Assembly: GCA_015350385.1 (NCBI GenBank)
Contig: WNKI01000003.1
Coordinates: 912,592-976,591, forward strand
Origin: Aculops lycopersici
Taxonomy: Eukaryota; Arthropoda; Arachnida; Trombidiformes; Eriophyidae
Reading direction: 5' to 3'
Length of the DNA stretch: 64,000 nt
Shown: positions 34,386 through 45,464 of the stretch, piece by piece
How the letters are laid out: every line of letters starts with the position of its first letter
Position numbering within the stretch: position 1 is the stretch's first letter
The notes under the pieces: generated by a model
The model's database searches: none
The model's input: only the letters and a program-made list of their open reading frames with translations
What the model was told of the DNA's origin: nothing
Translations under genes and position numbers: made by a program

Positions 34386-37300
34386 CTTTGATTATTTGCT
34401 CTATCGCTTAATTTAAACTTGATTCTATTCCTTTTGATAATTATGTCTTGCTGACAATCTACATGGACGTGGCTTTGTGATTTTGATTTCGGTTCCAACT
34501 ATAATAATGCGTGATAATTCAGTTATTCATGCGTGTGATTTATAAGATGTAATTATAATAAAAATAATGATGATGATCAATATTAATGGGTTGATTTTGA
34601 TTTTTTGCTCTAATTTTGATTAAATGCTCATTCACATTATTTGTGATTCAAATCCTATCTCATGGAAGCAATTGGAAGCCGACACAAATCATCAGCAAAA
34701 GCTCCCCACAAGCTTCTGCTGATAATCAGCAAGACTTTTCTTCTTGTTATTCTTTTGAATTCAATGCTCCCTCCGTTGTCTTCGTTGTCGTGCGCGCCTA
34801 GTTATCATCTAGTTTTTTGTTTTCACTCCCTCCCCCTTGAGAGTTAAAGTTTGAGTTTAAGTGCGAGTCTTATTAGTTGCGTGTGTGTTTGTCTGAGTCT
34901 GTGTGTAGATATTTGTGGGGTGACGACGATAACTATGGGTGTCTCTATCTCTCTAGTCTTTTTGCCGCGCGCTTGATAATAATATTATTATAACTTAGTA
35001 TCTATCATCTTCCTTTTCATCGTAATTCTATTGAGGCTGCTGTTGCGATTGCTGCTATGCGTCTTACGTTAGTTCGTGTGTGTATTAGCTTGCGAGGGGT
35101 GGTGACTATTTTGAGTTATGTTTGATTCTCGAGGCTCAATAGCTTTATTGGCTTTCATTTGAAGTTTTTGTTAGCGGTGGTTGTTCAGTGGTTGACGCTT
35201 TGATAGTTAGTTCTTAGTTTGTATGTATGCTTCTGCTGTTGCTGCTCTTAGTGATGATGATATTTTTGTTGCCGCCAATGATCTTCAGCCGACCAACTGA
35301 CTTCACTTCGCTCTGAGAAGAAGCACTCGAGCGGCTAGCAAGCTTGATCCGCTGTTATTGCCTCCTATGTCTGGCAAAGTGTCTGATGTCTTCAATAATA
35401 ATATTAACAAGGCAATCGGAAGGGAGCGTATAATGCGATTGCGTATTACAAAACTCACAAACTAACTAGCAAATGTAGATATATATACTTGTCTCTGTTA
35501 CAGTGTAACTAGAGAAAAACCAGCTTGCTTCGAGGGCGCAACATAAGCAAACCACAACCACCGCCACAGCGACGACAACGATTGCCTCTTTTGATTGGTT
35601 TGTGTGGCTTTTGATCGGCTGGCTGGTTGGCCTCACTCTGCCTTATAATAACTTATAACTTCACTTCAATTTCGCTTCAGTCAGTGCTGTTGTATTGGTT
35701 ACTATTGATGGTTAGCTGACTAATCATAGGCAAAAGTTAGAGTTTTGATTTTTCCTGAAACTTGTCCAAATGTTTGCACACTTGCGCTTCACAAAAACCA
35801 AAACTTTTTTATCTCCAACTTAAATCTTGGCCGCTCCGCGAGACTCTTTCGACTTTTAGATCGATGGCTGCGGCAATTTTAGCTAGCCGCTGATGTGGTT
35901 GCGTGGTTCGGGGAAGATGATTGTTGTGTGCGATGAGTGGAATGTTCGCATAGGAGAGCGACGTGTGTGCGTTAGTTATTAATTTCTAGCCAGCTAACTA
36001 GCTTAGCACGCTACGCTTTCATTGATTGGGCAACGCGTTGAGGAGAGAAGCCGACCACTTGTTGTATTGAATGCGAGTTGCGCGATGCTCGCCCGCGAGT
36101 TTGATTCGTTGTCGTTGTGGTCGCGATCGTCACTAGTCGCCCTTTGTGATTCTATCTGCCTGCACTAATTGATCGTTGATGTGTCTGCCGTGGCGCCACG
36201 GGATCAATATGATTGCTCAGCCATCAGGCGCAAGTAGTCAGTGGTTGTTGCTAGAGGCTGACATTAACATTTTTATTACAAATTTCAACTTTTCATTGTT
36301 TGCTGCATTAATATATTTATCGCAGTAGCTCTAGCCCTAGCAGAGGCAGGAGAAAAGTAGCTCGTTTGCTCGCTTGCCGAAAGAATCAACTCAACTCGAA
36401 GCGCCGAACGTGGCCACGGCGCTAAATTTGCCGAGTTATACTAATCAGTCGGTCGGTCGGTTAACTAGTTAATTCGTTCACTCGCCCCCTCTCTCGCCAA
36501 GCCAACTCCAATGTCTGTTTGCTTCAAATAAGTTTGCAAAATAATTTGATGATAGAAAGCAAGCAATGAGTAGCAAGCTTATTAGTGTTTGGGGCCGAAT
36601 TCCATCGACAATGTCGTTGCTAGCGTGTCATCAATAGAAACACTCGTAGTGTTGGTGCCAGTGGCAGTAGTAGTGGTAGTAGCGGCTATAGAAGCTCAAC
36701 GAACACGTAAAGTTGAGAGTATCTTATGGTTCGCCGGCTATGTAGTGGGTTGCAACTAACACAAAATTTGAATTGCAACAACACCAGCAACGTAGCAGTA
36801 GTTGTCGTGGTGGTTGTTGCGGTGGAAGTTGTAGTTGCGGCAAGACTCGCCAATAATATAATTATTAGTATTTTGATGAATTCAATATTTATGAACTTAT
36901 GTTGCCTTTTCCAGTCAGCTCATCATGTTTACTCTTTCTAAACAAATACGTTGCGTTGCCTGCGTCGTTGTTGTCGTAGTGGTAGTCGTCGTCGTTGCCG
37001 GTGCCGGTGCTATTGATGAGGGACTATGTAGCCTGAGTCGTCTGCGCAAAGTCAGAAAGAAAGAGAGCCACTTGAATTGCTTTGGCTTCCAAAATGCGTC
37101 CAAAATTTGATAAGCTCTCGTCGTTAAGTTTTTTGTCGCCAGCTCAACTATTGTGTCAGTAAGCTAGCCGCCCCTTAAAACTTTGACAGCGTTGACAGTT
37201 TATAGAGGTTTATATGATTTAGGGCTTTAGGTGGCTTCGTGGGTTCTCTTTGTCGTCAACTTGGTGGTGGTGTTTTTATTTCACTGCCGGTTGGCAAATT

Positions 37301-39323
37301 AACTAACAAAACGAGCAAGACTCTACACTAAACTCTAAGCGACAAAAACAACTTGCTGCTCACGTCGACGTGTTGCTGTTGCTACTTCTATTATTTTTTA
37401 TTGTTGTTAATTATTCTGTTTGATGTTGAATTTGTGGAGATGATCGAGAACTTCGTATAAATATATTTCTAGGTCTATCTGTCAATCTCTACGTCTGCTT
37501 ATGAGGGGGGGGGGCTAGACGTGCTCTTGATTCAATTATAAGTCGTCAGTGGAATGTATATTGGAAAATTCTATTCACCAACCACCACCTGTTCGATATA
37601 ATTGATTAGCATAAAACTTTGCTGTATCTATCCTTTTGCTATTGGTTGTGGTATCATACCAATAGTGCGAAAGAGTCACAATGTCAAAGTGGTTGCTCTA
37701 AAAAACACGCGCTCTATACGCGTTACAGTGCGTTGTTCGCTATGTGCGCGGAATCTTGACTTATTTTTAACTTTAAAATTTTTTCAACAACTTACTTTGC
37801 TTGAATCTTGGAATTTAAATGACTTACTTGAGGTTGGTAAGCTTTAATTTACTTATTGGTTCATAGTTTAAAAAATTTAGAGCATTTTTTTAATTTTAAA
37901 AAATTACGGCTCGCATTTTTTAAAACGCAACTCGCTGGCTGGAGCCCTTAAAAAGTCTACCGCTTTCGTTGTGTTGCGCGCTATGTTCTCTATTGCTTCG
38001 TATGGCTGCTGCCTCACTCTCTCCACACACACACACAAAAAGAGCGCTAGTGGTTGTTGTTCGCTATTGATCACTGGGGTCGCTCCTGCTTCTAATGGTC
38101 CTCACAAACTTACCATGTGAATGCCTCCGAGAGAATGAAGCTGCCGCCGATTTGTGTGCAGCTAGCGACCACCACCAGCACCAGCACCAGTCGCTTGGGG
38201 TAATATTTTTTACTTCTCTCGTGCGCGCGCGAAGCTTTTTTTACGACGCTCGTGTTGCACTGGTGGGCCTTAAAGTGCAAGCTGCGCATAGCGACGTCCA
38301 GTGTGCGCGACCAGTTTAGCGTTCAGTGTCCAGTGCAAACCTTAAAAAGAGGAAGAGTTTGCGTCGTCGCGGTTGGTCGGCCATTGCCATTACTGACTTG
38401 GTTGCTGCCGACCAGCGCGTGTTGCTGGTCAGCTCGTGCGGCTTATAATACGCGCAACTAGCGCTGTTCTCTCAAGTAAGCTGACTGAAAGAAGAGTGGA
38501 CGATTGCAAATGGTGGCGGCGATGGCGAAGATGAGACCAGTGTGCGTGGTCTTGTTCGCTGCGCCTTCAAGATGTAGAAAATGGAGACTAAAAAGTTCGC
38601 TAGCGCGCAAGAGTTCGTCGATTGTTTGCACTTGAGGAGAGCCGTCGTCACACCAAATGCGAGCGAACTTTTCGTCTCGCCTCTCGTCGTCGCCAATTCT
38701 ACCGTACCGTCGTGGTCGCTACCTCCAGCGACTGCTACTTGATGAAATTCGGTATAGTTCGTTGCAGAAAACGAGTGACGCCTCCCAGTGGGCAGTTTTT
38801 TCACATTTCAAAATGACTGCCTCAAAAGAGTGGACGCTACGTAGTGGACTTTACATCAGTTTACTCGCTAACTGGTGCGCAGTCACCAAAGTGGGCCCAA
38901 AAATTCGCTGGCGCGCAAGAGTTCGCTAGGCAAAATGAGTGGACTTTGCAGTTTTTCAGCGAATTTTGTATCGCTAGCTTCTCATTGGAGGCAACGCTTG
39001 CGTTGCTTTCACTTTGGTCGACGCCAGTGCCACAGCCGTGGCCGCTGCTGCTGCCGCGTGGGGGACGAGAATCGAGATACACATTGAGGGGAGAAGGGGA
39101 GCAAATTTTTGTGTTGTTGTCAGTGACGCTGCAGCCTGCAGTGAGGTTTGACATGAAAAATTTCCACATGGCTTTTTGGCTTCAATTATCGCTACAAGTG
39201 GCCTCCCGTAATAAATGGCTTCGGGAAAACTTGCCATCATCATTTATTTTCAAGATTCTATTTAAATTTAGCTTTCTCTCAATCTAAACTATTTGCTTGT
39301 AATCAATCCTAATTTGCAAGATC
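34386..39323. other. Divergent intergenic region, zinc-finger gene / CARS
   Basis: About 4.9 kb without a supported gene. It should hold the zinc-finger promoter and 5' UTR on the left and the CARS promoter on the right. Seen here: a run of ten G at 37505-37514, tetranucleotide patches at 35616-35631 (GGCT) and 36446-36470 (GTCG), and a direct repeat of about 23 bases at 38594 and 38903. ORFs are short and overlap on both strands. Confidence 0.5.
38594..38925 (+). repeat. Imperfect direct repeat upstream of CARS
   Basis: A block of about 23 bases, consensus TTCGCTRGCGCGCAAGAGTTCG, lies at 38594-38617 and again at 38903-38925 with few differences. A shorter word GAGTGGAC recurs at 38494, 38828 and 38937. 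This suggests local duplication or repeated regulatory sites. Confidence 0.6.
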
Positions 39324-41600
39324 ATGGACCAAACTGGCGATAGGCGAGCTAAATCGGCTTACAGATGGCAAGTGCCGGGCGAACCAAAGGATTCGCAGGA
39401 GCACAAATTGCGGATTTTGAACTCGTTTACTAGGAAGAAAGAATTATTTATGCCAAATGCTCGCAAGACCATTAAATGGTATAGTTGTGGGCCAACTGTT
39501 TACGATGTCTCCCACTTGGGTCATGCTAGATGCTACATCACCTTTGACATCCTCCGTCGCATCCTAAGTAACTATTTTGGTTACCAGGTGATATACGTGA
39601 TGAACATTACAGACATCGACGATAAGATCATCAAGAGGGCGAGGAGCAATCACCTTTGCGACAAGTTTATCGAATCAACCCTAGCCTCTGATGACAATAA
39701 CAAGCAGACTCTTATTGTTCAATTGAAACAAATGATCACTGACTACCAGGCGAGGAGAGCTGACGAGAAAGACCCTGCCAAGTTGGAAATGATTGCAAAT
39801 ATTATCAAAGCATCTAACCAAGGTTTAGAACAAATAGAAACCAGTCAGAATCGGCTGACAAAAGATAACTTGGAGCAGCTAAGAGACGTGATTTCGGATG
39901 ATCAAGATATCAAGTTTGCTCATACTGTTAGCGATCATGGAATATTCAAGTCACTCACATTGCGATTTGAACAGGAGTACCATGAAGACATGCAAAAACT
40001 TGGAGTCTTGCCACCGAGCAGCCTCACAAGAGTTAGTGAATTTATCGATGAAGTTGGAGCGTACCTCAAGAAGCTCGAAGCCAACGGATATGCTTACAGG
40101 ATGGGTGGTTCCGTGTATTTCGATACTGATAAGTTTGACGCCGACCCTAAGCATTCTTATGCAAAACTAGTTCGCGAGGCTTTTGGACAAAAAACGAGCT
40201 TGGACGAGGGCGAGGGTGAACTATCATTAGCTCAACAAGATAAGAAGAAGTCACCAAATGATTTTGCTCTGTGGAAAAAGTCGAAACCGGGTGAACCAAG
40301 TTGGACTACTCATGACTATGAAGCAGGTAGACCAGGATGGCACATTGAATGTTCTGTGATGGCGAGCAATTTACTTGGTGAAAACTTCGATATTCACTCT
40401 GGCGGATGTGACTTAAAGTTTCCTCATCATGACAATGAGATTGCCCAGGCAGAGGCTTACTATGATAGCGGCAAAGATTGGGTCAACTATTTTGTGCACT
40501 CTGGTCACCTTTCCATCTCAGGATGCAAAATGTCTAAGTCTCTGAAAAATTTTATAACAATTAGACAGGCATTGAAAGATTACACTGCAAGACAACTTAG
40601 GTTTGCCTTCCTGGCTCATGGATGGGCCGAGACCTTAGATTATTCGCCAAACACAATGAACACTGCATTGAGTTTTGAGAAATCATTCAACGAATTCTTC
40701 CTGAATGTTTCAGATATATTCAGACGAAAGTTTCACAAGTCTCAAGACCCAGAAGGTACAACTCTCAGGACATGTGAGCAATTCAAGAAATGGACAGATG
40801 AGGATAAGAGGCTGAATCAGGAGTTCATTGATACTGTCAACAAGGTTGACTTGGCTCTTTGTGATAACTTCGACACCAGAACAACTCTAAATATTTTGAG
40901 CTCACTGGTGAAGGAATGCAACAAAAGACCTGAAATAGACTTGACTCTTTTGAGAGACATTGCGGGATATATTGAGAATATTCTGGACATATTCGGGACT
41001 GGATTCAGTGATTTCAGGAATAAGATGAGTGCAATGGTTAATCCTCAATCAGGTTCGTCAAAGGATAATGCTAATGACGAAGCTGTCATCAAGTACGTAG
41101 AGGCTCTAGCTCAATTCAGGGCAGATATTAGGAAAATCTCAAGAACAAAACAAGAGGACAAGGGTGACAGCATCAAACAGATACTCGCATTATGTGACAG
41201 TCTTCGTGATCAGACCCTACCTAATCTTGGTGTCCGATTAGAGGATAAGGAAATCGATGGAAACCCATTCGTGGTCAAGCTAGTTGATCCCGAAACTCTC
41301 GCTCGGGAGCGAGCTCTAGCTGAGAAGATGGAACATGAGAAGAAACTCAAAGAGGAATCAGCGCGATTGGAAAAACTAAGGCTGCAACAGGAACGTGAGG
41401 CCAAGATGAAGATCCCACCTAACAAGTTGTTTATTGAGCAGACAGATAAATACTCCAAGTTCGATGAAAAGGGTATTCCAACGCACGATAATGAAGGTAA
41501 AGAGATTACCAAATCAGCCTTAAAGAAACTCCAAAAATTATATAATGACCAGGAAACCAAATATAACAAGTATTTGCAAGAGCAGAAGTCAATAAAATGA
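39324..41600 (+). CDS. CARS1: Cysteinyl-tRNA synthetase, cytosolic
   Basis: Intronless 758-residue class I aminoacyl-tRNA synthetase that charges tRNA-Cys. The ATP-binding HIGH equivalent is HLGH (64-67) in WYSCGPTVYDVSHLGHAR. The zinc/cysteine site is visible as GRPGWHIECSVMA and FDIHSGGCDLKFPHHDNEIAQ. KMSKS is at 402-406 (CKMSKSLKNF). The region between the catalytic halves carries the eukaryotic insertion. The C-terminus has the Lys/Glu-rich coiled stretch EKKLKEESARLEKLRLQQE and the ending typical of eukaryotic cytosolic enzymes. Length is near the human protein (about 750). No mitochondrial presequence is seen. AATAAA (41591-41596) overlaps the last two codons, so the 3' UTR is probably very short. 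RDL converges, with 126 bases between stop codons. Confidence 0.96.
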   Translation: MDQTGDRRAKSAYRWQVPGEPKDSQEHKLRILNSFTRKKELFMPNARKTIKWYSCGPTVYDVSHLGHARCYITFDILRRILSNYFGYQVIYVMNITDIDDKIIKRARSNHLCDKFIESTLASDDNNKQTLIVQLKQMITDYQARRADEKDPAKLEMIANIIKASNQGLEQIETSQNRLTKDNLEQLRDVISDDQDIKFAHTVSDHGIFKSLTLRFEQEYHEDMQKLGVLPPSSLTRVSEFIDEVGAYLKKLEANGYAYRMGGSVYFDTDKFDADPKHSYAKLVREAFGQKTSLDEGEGELSLAQQDKKKSPNDFALWKKSKPGEPSWTTHDYEAGRPGWHIECSVMASNLLGENFDIHSGGCDLKFPHHDNEIAQAEAYYDSGKDWVNYFVHSGHLSISGCKMSKSLKNFITIRQALKDYTARQLRFAFLAHGWAETLDYSPNTMNTALSFEKSFNEFFLNVSDIFRRKFHKSQDPEGTTLRTCEQFKKWTDEDKRLNQEFIDTVNKVDLALCDNFDTRTTLNILSSLVKECNKRPEIDLTLLRDIAGYIENILDIFGTGFSDFRNKMSAMVNPQSGSSKDNANDEAVIKYVEALAQFRADIRKISRTKQEDKGDSIKQILALCDSLRDQTLPNLGVRLEDKEIDGNPFVVKLVDPETLARERALAEKMEHEKKLKEESARLEKLRLQQEREAKMKIPPNKLFIEQTDKYSKFDEKGIPTHDNEGKEITKSALKKLQKLYNDQETKYNKYLQEQKSIK

Positions 41601-41735
41601 TAGGTAGGATTGTCTTACGAGATCGTTCGAGTAACTTGTTATTTCATGAACAACACTTCTTCAAATTATTTACAGTTAATACGAAACATTGTTGTATATT
41701 CTGATGTGAGCTTGATCTTGGCGCAATCATTTATT
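41591..41735. terminator. Overlapping 3' ends of CARS and Rdl with stop-embedded AATAAA
   Basis: Plus-strand AATAAA at 41591-41596 is followed by the CARS stop at 41598-41600. Minus-strand AATAAA at 41735-41730 abuts the Rdl stop at 41729-41727. Both poly(A) signals lie within or touching the last codons of converging genes. Confidence 0.6.
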
Positions 41736-43514
41736 CTCCAGCGCATCGCTTTCCAGGAAGGCAGATATATGAAGATACACAATCCAGTACATCAATTGGA
41801 AGCAAACAAAGCAAACTGGGAACACAACTCGCGAGTATTTGTCAATGCTCGATGGCCGAACGCCAAATATGGAGTCTAGTTGTTTTGCCTTGCCCAATTT
41901 GCCATCGATTAATCGGGATCCAGTGAGAAATGGGCCTCGTTTGTCGAATTTGGCGTTCATAAAGTTAGGTAATGTTGCGGCGGTGTTGAGGAACTGCTCG
42001 ACAACACTTGGTTGTTGCTGTTGTGCTGCTTGACCCGTCTTAGAATTTGGGTTGAATGAGGAGGCTTGTTGATGGTTGGCAGCGCCGTTGCCGTTTGGAT
42101 TTCCATTTAGATCTTGAACATTTCTGTGATTCATCGTGCCACCTGTCGTGGGCTGAATTGTACCGGTGGTTAGATTTGATGTTGGCTGGCCCATTGTGGA
42201 CATGAAGTTAGCTTGATTTTGAGCTGCAACCATTCGTTGAGTCATGGCCACTGCATGCGATAAGACATTTTGGGCATGAGCCTTACGCATAGCAATCCTT
42301 TTACCCAGGTAACCTACGGTAGCATATTCTAGTAGCGCTGCGAAGACCATCACGAAACACGTGCCTAGGAAGACATCAATAGATTTAACGTAGGAGATCT
42401 TAGGTAGAGCTGCGTTTGTACTAGACATGAGAGTGGTCATGGTCAACACAGTGGTGACACCCAAGTGGACACGAGCAGGTGAGGCGTTTCGATGTAGCCA
42501 GAATGAAACCCACGAGATGACCACAATGAGCGAAGACGGAATGTAAATCTGAATCAAGTAGTAACCCATACGTCGGGCAAAGTGAATCTCAGCCACTAAA
42601 CGCGAATAGGTACCCGAACTCAGTTCCTCCATACGAGACTTTTGTTCAGTCTTGATAATATCAAACTGTGGCAAAGAGATGGTCTTGTCTCGCTCTACGG
42701 CAGTTTTATCCCTAGCCCATCGGTAGATAATATCCTTAACGTTGTATCCATAACTCTCAGCCTCGATGGTACACTGTTGTCGATCCATGGGAAAATACTG
42801 AAGCTTCATGGGACACGATGATGTGACTGTTAGCCGAATACTACGATAAACCTCACCAGTGTGATCGATACGAAGGAACACATTAGGTGTGGTGGCCTCG
42901 TGGAAATAAGCCATCTTTTCGTTACCAAAGAAGGTATCTGGCAACCAAATACGTTTTGACACTTCCGCTCCCACGTACAAGGTGTGAATGTCACCTGATC
43001 GGATAAATCTTAGCCTAGGATCGACCCAAGTTTGTCTGAAGTAAAAATCGGCCGTAAAATCCATCATAACCTCGGAAACAGAACTGATGGATAGAATTCG
43101 CATAGTAACATTAACCTCAACTGGCGGTCCACCATAATTGGGCCTCACACGTTTGTCATATCCTTTCTGTTGTTTTGATCGAAATTGATGTTAAGAGGGT
43201 AGGTTAGTATATACAAATTAAATTCTTAACCTGGAATAACTACCACTACTACTTACATCGAAGAAATCGTTAAGAATTTTGGTTATCTTGCGTCCAATTG
43301 CTATATAAGATGGCGGATCATTGCCACTTGCATTTGCAGGATGATTGCTGGATAGTAGTAGTTTCGTGGCTTGAGCTTGGATTTGTTGTGATGGTTTGGT
43401 GCAGTAGCTAGGAATTTGCAGAGAGGATATGTAAACAAGTATGACTAGGATAGAGTATAAAATATACAATGATTGGCCTTTAGCCTTATATATGAGTCCC
43501 CTACTTGGGATCAT
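41727..43514 (-). CDS. Rdl: RDL-type GABA-gated chloride channel subunit
   Basis: Cys-loop receptor in at least two exons. Exon 1 is 43514-43257 (N-terminus, hydrophobic signal YILYSILVILVYISS, ILNDFFD, donor GAT|GTAAGTAG). Exon 2 is 43166-41727, after acceptor ACAACAG, starting KGYDKRVRPNYGGPPVEVNV in phase 0. Together about 565 residues. Seen: Cys loop CPMKLQYFPMDRQQC; M1 YYLIQIYIPSSLIVVISWVSFWL; M2 PARVHLGVTTVLTMTTL; M3 SIDVFLGTCFVMVFAALL; a long Gln/Asn-rich M3-M4 loop; M4 FPVCFVCFQLMYWIVYLHI. The PAR at the start of M2 marks an anion channel. The 2' position, Ala in most RDL, is His (CAC, 42465-42467). More upstream exons are possible. AATAAA (41730-41735, minus) overlaps the last codons. 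Confidence 0.92.
43167..43256 (-). other. Intron in Rdl
   Basis: A 90-base intron with GTAAGT donor and CAG acceptor. Joining in phase 0 gives NDFFD-KGYDKRVRP, matching the conserved start of the GABA receptor ligand-binding domain. Confidence 0.85.
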
Positions 43515-45464
43515 TTTGCAGGATTGAGTGGCTTGTTTCTCCCTATCGAGCATTATATAAGACATCAAACAAACTAATAACTCAACTCTCACTTTCTAAT
43601 AAGTTCGAAGAAGCATTAAATCTTAATGGACATCTGGTATATTTTCTGCTCATTAACATGATCTCCTTAATGGTTCAAATACATAAAATCTTGAAACTAA
43701 AAGATATTGTCGTTAGGTGTGGTTGAAAGGGGTCGCCAAGTTAGGGTACTCACTGATCTCGGTACCTATTGTTTGCGCAACTACCATTACCGCCTTGCCA
43801 CTGGCCATAGAATACGTTGACAAGACATTTAGCGAGTGAGTACTCTGAACCCGGAGTTACAATGACTCTACCATTACACATATACTTCTCAGTGGTCGCA
43901 GGAAGAGGGTAAACTTCAGAGGAGGAGAAAGACATCGACTCGCTTGAAGCTCTAGCTCGCTAGCTAGCTGGCTAGCTGACTGCATGGCTGGCACTTGGGG
44001 TCCAGTTCTCCTGTTCCGCCCACCGAACTCTGGAAGTGGCTGGCTTAGGCAAGCTCGCTAGCTAGCTCTTTGCACCACCAACCTCGGCGCTATGGCAAGC
44101 CAACGGTTGGTGAAGCCATAGTATAGGAGTGAAGCGTTCGGTTGGTTGCACGCAAATGTGTGCGAGCCGGAAGCTGGCAAGCTCGACTCGCGCAGCCAGC
44201 AAGCTAACGCGTAACTTGGTGGCAGTAGTAGTTCTCGCTGTTGTTGTTTCCTTCGTCTTCATAGTCGAGGTTGTCTATTGCACTACTGCCTGTAATTTTA
44301 TTGTAACGCCAGCGCAACCCTCTAGCCGGTCGATGGAGGGTTGGCTTCATGAATCCCCAATGAATGAGCAGGCCTCTGGGATGGCCAACAGGAAACGAGG
44401 GATTGCCAAACTTGGCCTTAGTTTATAGTCTAGTACAGGATGTCGTATCATGTGAGTCTTAGATGCTTCCGACCCTCGAGACCCGGCGCTTTAACCATTG
44501 AAATCAATTTCCATCAGCTTTTATTATATATGAACTATTCCCAAAGACAATCAGAACATCGATATTGCGTTCAAAACTTCCGCTTGGCGCTTTTCAGATG
44601 CTCTTCGCTTTTGATGATGATGATATTGTTTGAATTTAATTAGCATTCTCTTGAGAAGTGCATCTCAATTTCATTTGACCACAATGCACGCTACATTCGA
44701 TTATCCAATCATCTGAAAAGTTTTCATTGCTTTGTTCAGACAACAACAGCAACCTGGTAGTGTTTTTCGCATATCCCGTTGCCACCTTCTTTTCTAACTT
44801 TCCTAAATTTATCTATGACATTAGGCCACTTGGTATTGGCATCTGCAATCACGCGACACTAGATATCCAAAAAGGTGGTCTGTTGGATGTCATTAAGAGA
44901 TAGCGATTCGCTCCTTCATTTTCACTGTGCTTGCCGACGTAACACAGAAAGTCCCGTAAAGTGCGGCTACTGGCAGAATGGACCGTCCCCTCTCTAGCAA
45001 CAGCAACAGCGGAGGCAGCGGCCTATTGCTGGGACGGTGCAACGTGCGTGTCTGTGTTTTTAGAGCACTCATTTGAACACAAATTATTACATGTCTAGCG
45101 TAGATCACAAAGAACAGGGAGTGGAAATTTCAAAATTTTATTCTCCATCTAACAATCGAAATTTATGACACCATTCAAGTACTAGATTTATGTCAACAAT
45201 TACATTTAAATTCTGTATCACATTATCGACTATCAGAACTCAAAGAACCATATTTCCACACTATTTGATAGAGTTCTCTTTCGATGGACAATAATAATAA
45301 ATTTGACTAAAATTCACGAACGGAGAGCGACACTCACCTCATCAAAGCTTAGTCTTCCTCCTAAAAGACGTCTTAACCTTAACGTTATTTTGCAACATTA
45401 TCATCTACTATCCTAACTAAAGCTCGACTCTAACGAGCTATCTATTGAACGATTCCATCCAAGA
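43515..45464. other. Intergenic region Rdl / XPO4
   Basis: Nearly 2 kb that should hold the Rdl 5' UTR and promoter on the left and the XPO4 promoter on the right. A minus-strand ORF at 43750-43935 (starting MSFSSSEVYPLP, 61 codons) ends at a good splice-donor context (CA|GTGAGT) and might be an upstream exon. A tetranucleotide patch (GCTA/GCTG) lies at 43952-43991 and 44051-44067. The plus ORF at 44129-44428 has one hydrophobic segment but no homology that I recognise. Confidence 0.4.

Noticed and set aside
44129..44428. 99-codon plus ORF with one hydrophobic stretch
   Set aside because: Overlapped on the other strand, no domain, and the hydrophobic part comes from GTT/GTA repeats.
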